Of a stretch of 64,000 nt of DNA, positions 62,107-64,000 are shown piece by piece. A model generated the notes under the pieces. The model did no database searches. It was not told the DNA's origin and saw only the letters and a program-made list of their open reading frames with translations. Made by a program: the position numbers and the translations under genes. Every line of letters starts with the position of its first letter. Within the stretch, counting starts at the first letter, position 1. The DNA is from an uncultured Ruminococcus sp. (GTDB lineage Bacteria > Bacillota > Clostridia > Oscillospirales > Acutalibacteraceae): positions 124,001 to 188,000 of the forward strand of contig CAJUGO010000002.1 of assembly GCA_910585865.1 (NCBI GenBank), written 5' to 3'.

Positions 62107-63414
62107 TCATCCCTTTACATTGATTACAGCTTCAACAAGCTGTTGGCCGTTGTTATTTACCGCATAAAGCGGAATTTTCAATTCCTTTTCTACATCATCG
62201 ACGGAAACATCATCCAAAAACAAATCATTTTCAAACCTGAGCATTGATGACGGTATAATCAGCCTGTCCCCAAGATTACTTCCTCTAAGCTGGGCTATCA
62301 GATCGCCTCCTGTAACAAGCCCCGATACATTTATTCCTCCGCCGAAAAAATTATTTTTTATTGCTTTTGTATTTATCTTAATGTTTGGAAATTTTTCATT
62401 AATCATTTCCATAATATTTTTCATAAAAGGATATACACCCTCGCCGCAGGCAATTGTTACGGTATGGTTCGGCTCACAATCGGTTTCATATTCCTCAAGC
62501 ACATATCTTACATCATCAGTAAGATATGCAATCATACCTACTCCATCCTCCAAAGCAGAAAAGTCTTCATAAAATTCGGGTTCAGGAATCTTTCGCTGTG
62601 CCAAAATATAGAATTCATCACCTGCAAAAAAAATTCTTCTGCCGTACTTCTGCCTGCATTTGTCCCCGAATTTTTCAATAATATCAAGAGTCTCGGCAGC
62701 CGTTTCTCTATTATACGGTACAAGCGGATAAAGACCGTCACGAAAGCGTGTAAGCCCTACCGGCACTATAGCAGTCATTGAAACGCCCAGAGCTTCCAGG
62801 TCAGTCATTGTGCGCAAAAGCTCTTCTCCGTCATTAATTCCCGGACATGATACTATCTGACAGTTCAGAGTAATTCCGGCGTCTGAAAAGCGTTTAAGAT
62901 ACTTTAAAGCATCCCCTGCAAAACGGTTATTCATCATTTTGCATCTTAATTCAGGATTGGTAGTATGAACAGAAATATTTATTGGACTGATATGCATTTT
63001 TATTATGCGCTCAATTTCGTGCTCGGTAATATTTGTAAGCGTAATGTAGTTTCCGAACAAAAAAGACAGCCTGCTGTCATCATCCTTAAAGTACAGCGAC
63101 TCACGCATACCTTTTGGGAGCTGATCAATAAAACAGAATATGCATTTATTTCGGCAGGAATGCTGTTTATCCATTAGATATGTTTCAAATTCAAGTCCAA
63201 TCTCTTCATATTCACCCTTATTAATCTCAACTTCACGAACACATCCGGTTTTGTCTTTAATTTCAAGGACTAATTTTCGGTTTACCTGATAAAATCTATA
63301 ATCAAGCACATCCACAATTTCATTTGAATTTATCGTTAAAAGAGTTTCTCCCTCTTTTATCTGAGCAATATCGGCATGACTGTTCACAGTCACTCCAAAA
63401 ATTTTAACAGCCAC
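62107..63414 (-). CDS. DUF512 radical SAM-like protein
   Basis: 435 aa. N-terminal PDZ-like part (AQIKEGETLLTINSNEIVDV), then a cysteine motif HSCRNKCIFCFIDQLPKGMR as in radical SAM proteins, FGNYITLTNIT, and the DUF512 C-terminal domain (RKIPEPEFYEDFSALEDGVG). Commonly next to der in clostridia; function unknown. Confidence 0.92.
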   Translation of the reverse strand: MAVKIFGVTVNSHADIAQIKEGETLLTINSNEIVDVLDYRFYQVNRKLVLEIKDKTGCVREVEINKGEYEEIGLEFETYLMDKQHSCRNKCIFCFIDQLPKGMRESLYFKDDDSRLSFLFGNYITLTNITEHEIERIIKMHISPINISVHTTNPELRCKMMNNRFAGDALKYLKRFSDAGITLNCQIVSCPGINDGEELLRTMTDLEALGVSMTAIVPVGLTRFRDGLYPLVPYNRETAAETLDIIEKFGDKCRQKYGRRIFFAGDEFYILAQRKIPEPEFYEDFSALEDGVGMIAYLTDDVRYVLEEYETDCEPNHTVTIACGEGVYPFMKNIMEMINEKFPNIKINTKAIKNNFFGGGINVSGLVTGGDLIAQLRGSNLGDRLIIPSSMLRFENDLFLDDVSVDDVEKELKIPLYAVNNNGQQLVEAVINVKG

Positions 63415-63560
63415 GCTCTCACCTCTGTTCTATTGCAAATAATATTTATATAATAACCAATATTATATATCTTAAATTATTATGGCATATTCTAAGAGTG
63501 ATAATATATAAAAAATTAGTTTTATTTTCTGTTAGATATATCGCAATACGCAAAACAAAA

Positions 63561-63583
63561 GGGCGTACAGAAACCTGCCGCCC
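63561..63583 (-). terminator. Terminator of rpmF
   Basis: GGGCG and CGCCC arms with an 11-13 nt loop; the minus strand continues with TTTTGTTTTG. 20 bp after the rpmF stop. The rest of 63415-63603 has no gene. Confidence 0.6.
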
Positions 63584-63603
63584 ATAGTGTTTAGTAATTA
63601 AAA

Positions 63604-63792
63604 TTACTGTTCGTCTTTCTTATCGATAACCTGTCTGCCGTTATACATACCGCAGTTACCGCAAGCTCTGTGAGCAGCCATTAACTCGCCGCAGTTCGGA
63701 CAAGCAGTAAGTGTAGGAGCGTTAATCTTCCATACTGTTGAACGTCTTGAACTCTTTCTTGCGTGTGATGTTTTATTCTTTGGTACTGCCAT
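63604..63792 (-). CDS. rpmF: 50S ribosomal protein L32
   Basis: 62 aa: MAVPKNKTSHARKSSRRSTV, then a zinc ribbon CPNCGELMAAHRACGNCGMY. AGGAGG precedes the ATG. It follows the yceD gene by 27 bp, the usual pair. Confidence 0.97.
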   Translation of the reverse strand: MAVPKNKTSHARKSSRRSTVWKINAPTLTACPNCGELMAAHRACGNCGMYNGRQVIDKKDEQ

Positions 63793-63819
63793 TACAAAGA
63801 CCTCCTTACAAAATTTATA

Positions 63820-64000
63820 TTAATTCATAAACTGTTTAAGAATCTCAAGCCTTGGGTCAATCTGACGCTTATCACAGGAACATTCACCATTATTGAGGTT
63901 TTGCCCGCAGTTCTGACACAATCCTTTGCAGTCTTCCCTGCATAAATTTTTAGAGGGAAGCGATAGTAAAATATCAGAAATTACAACATCATCAAGCTCG
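63820..64000 (-). CDS. YceD/DUF177 family protein (C-terminal part)
   Basis: Runs off the right edge. The readable end contains LCREDCKGLCQNCGQNLNNG and CSCDKRQIDPRLEILKQFMN: the Cys-rich C-terminus of YceD, implicated in 23S rRNA/50S biogenesis and normally encoded before rpmF. Confidence 0.9.
   Translation of the reverse strand, partial: ELDDVVISDILLSLPSKNLCREDCKGLCQNCGQNLNNGECSCDKRQIDPRLEILKQFMN

Overview
The window is low-GC DNA from an endospore-forming Firmicute, most likely a gut clostridium of the Oscillospiraceae/Ruminococcaceae type. Supporting signs are a cotJ spore-coat operon, a dockerin-bearing secreted hydrolase, Rex, RNase M5 and DUF512 genes, SPxTG-type surface anchoring and A+T-rich intergenic DNA. 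The species cannot be named from the sequence alone.

Layout. 1-3.1 kb: a ferrous iron uptake locus (feoB partial, two feoA) divergent from a DtxR/MntR-type regulator, with four copies of a DtxR-like palindrome. 3.2-27.5 kb: the spore-coat operon cotJA-cotJB-cotJC, in which cotJC (manganese-catalase family) is broken into four pieces by about 23 kb of foreign DNA. Pieces 1, 2 and 4 are on the + strand; piece 3 lies inverted on the - strand. 27.7-43.5 kb: housekeeping and metabolic genes (anion permease, two GH13 enzymes, HtrA, a K+ channel, an exonuclease, typA, and the acn-icd-rex operon). 43.6-48.7 kb: pnp, rpsO, an XRE regulator, tRNA-Thr(CGT) and a 1.5 kb toxin-antitoxin islet bounded by a duplicated tRNA 3' end. 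48.7-64 kb: mostly minus-strand genes (ABC exporter, GH3 enzyme, dockerin/SGNH protein, rnmV, holA, comEC, a phosphoribosyltransferase, HIT, plsY, der, DUF512, rpmF, yceD).

The main discovery is the split cotJC. Three junctions interrupt the gene, and three large serine recombinase genes (SR-A, SR-B, SR-C) each end 40-140 bp from one junction, all transcribed towards it. At each junction the two half-sites share a short core (GGACC, GATGGA, GA). Joining the two element-side arms gives an imperfect palindrome centred on that core, as expected for a serine-integrase attP. Joining the gene-side arms restores an uninterrupted 209-codon CotJC with Glu35, Glu65/His68, Glu136 and His169 at the expected metal-ligand positions. 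Junction 1 is a simple excision (4.3 kb). Junctions 2 and 3 are inverted and interleaved, so one inversion plus one excision (about 18.8 kb) is needed; on paper either order gives the same product. A small ORF accompanies each recombinase. The one in element A sits behind a good match to a sporulation sigma-E promoter, so it is a candidate directionality factor. This resembles the skin (sigK) and SPbeta (spsM) sporulation rearrangements, but with three recombinases and a 12-bp micro-exon in one gene.

The larger element also carries twin predicted surface proteases (subtilisin-like and caspase/CHAT-like) with a shared N-terminal half, a tyrosine integrase framed by inverted repeats, a perfect-stem hairpin (possible oriT), a frameshifted conjugation-type ATPase, an M48 peptidase, and a 0.67 kb direct repeat that records gain of the CHAT module.
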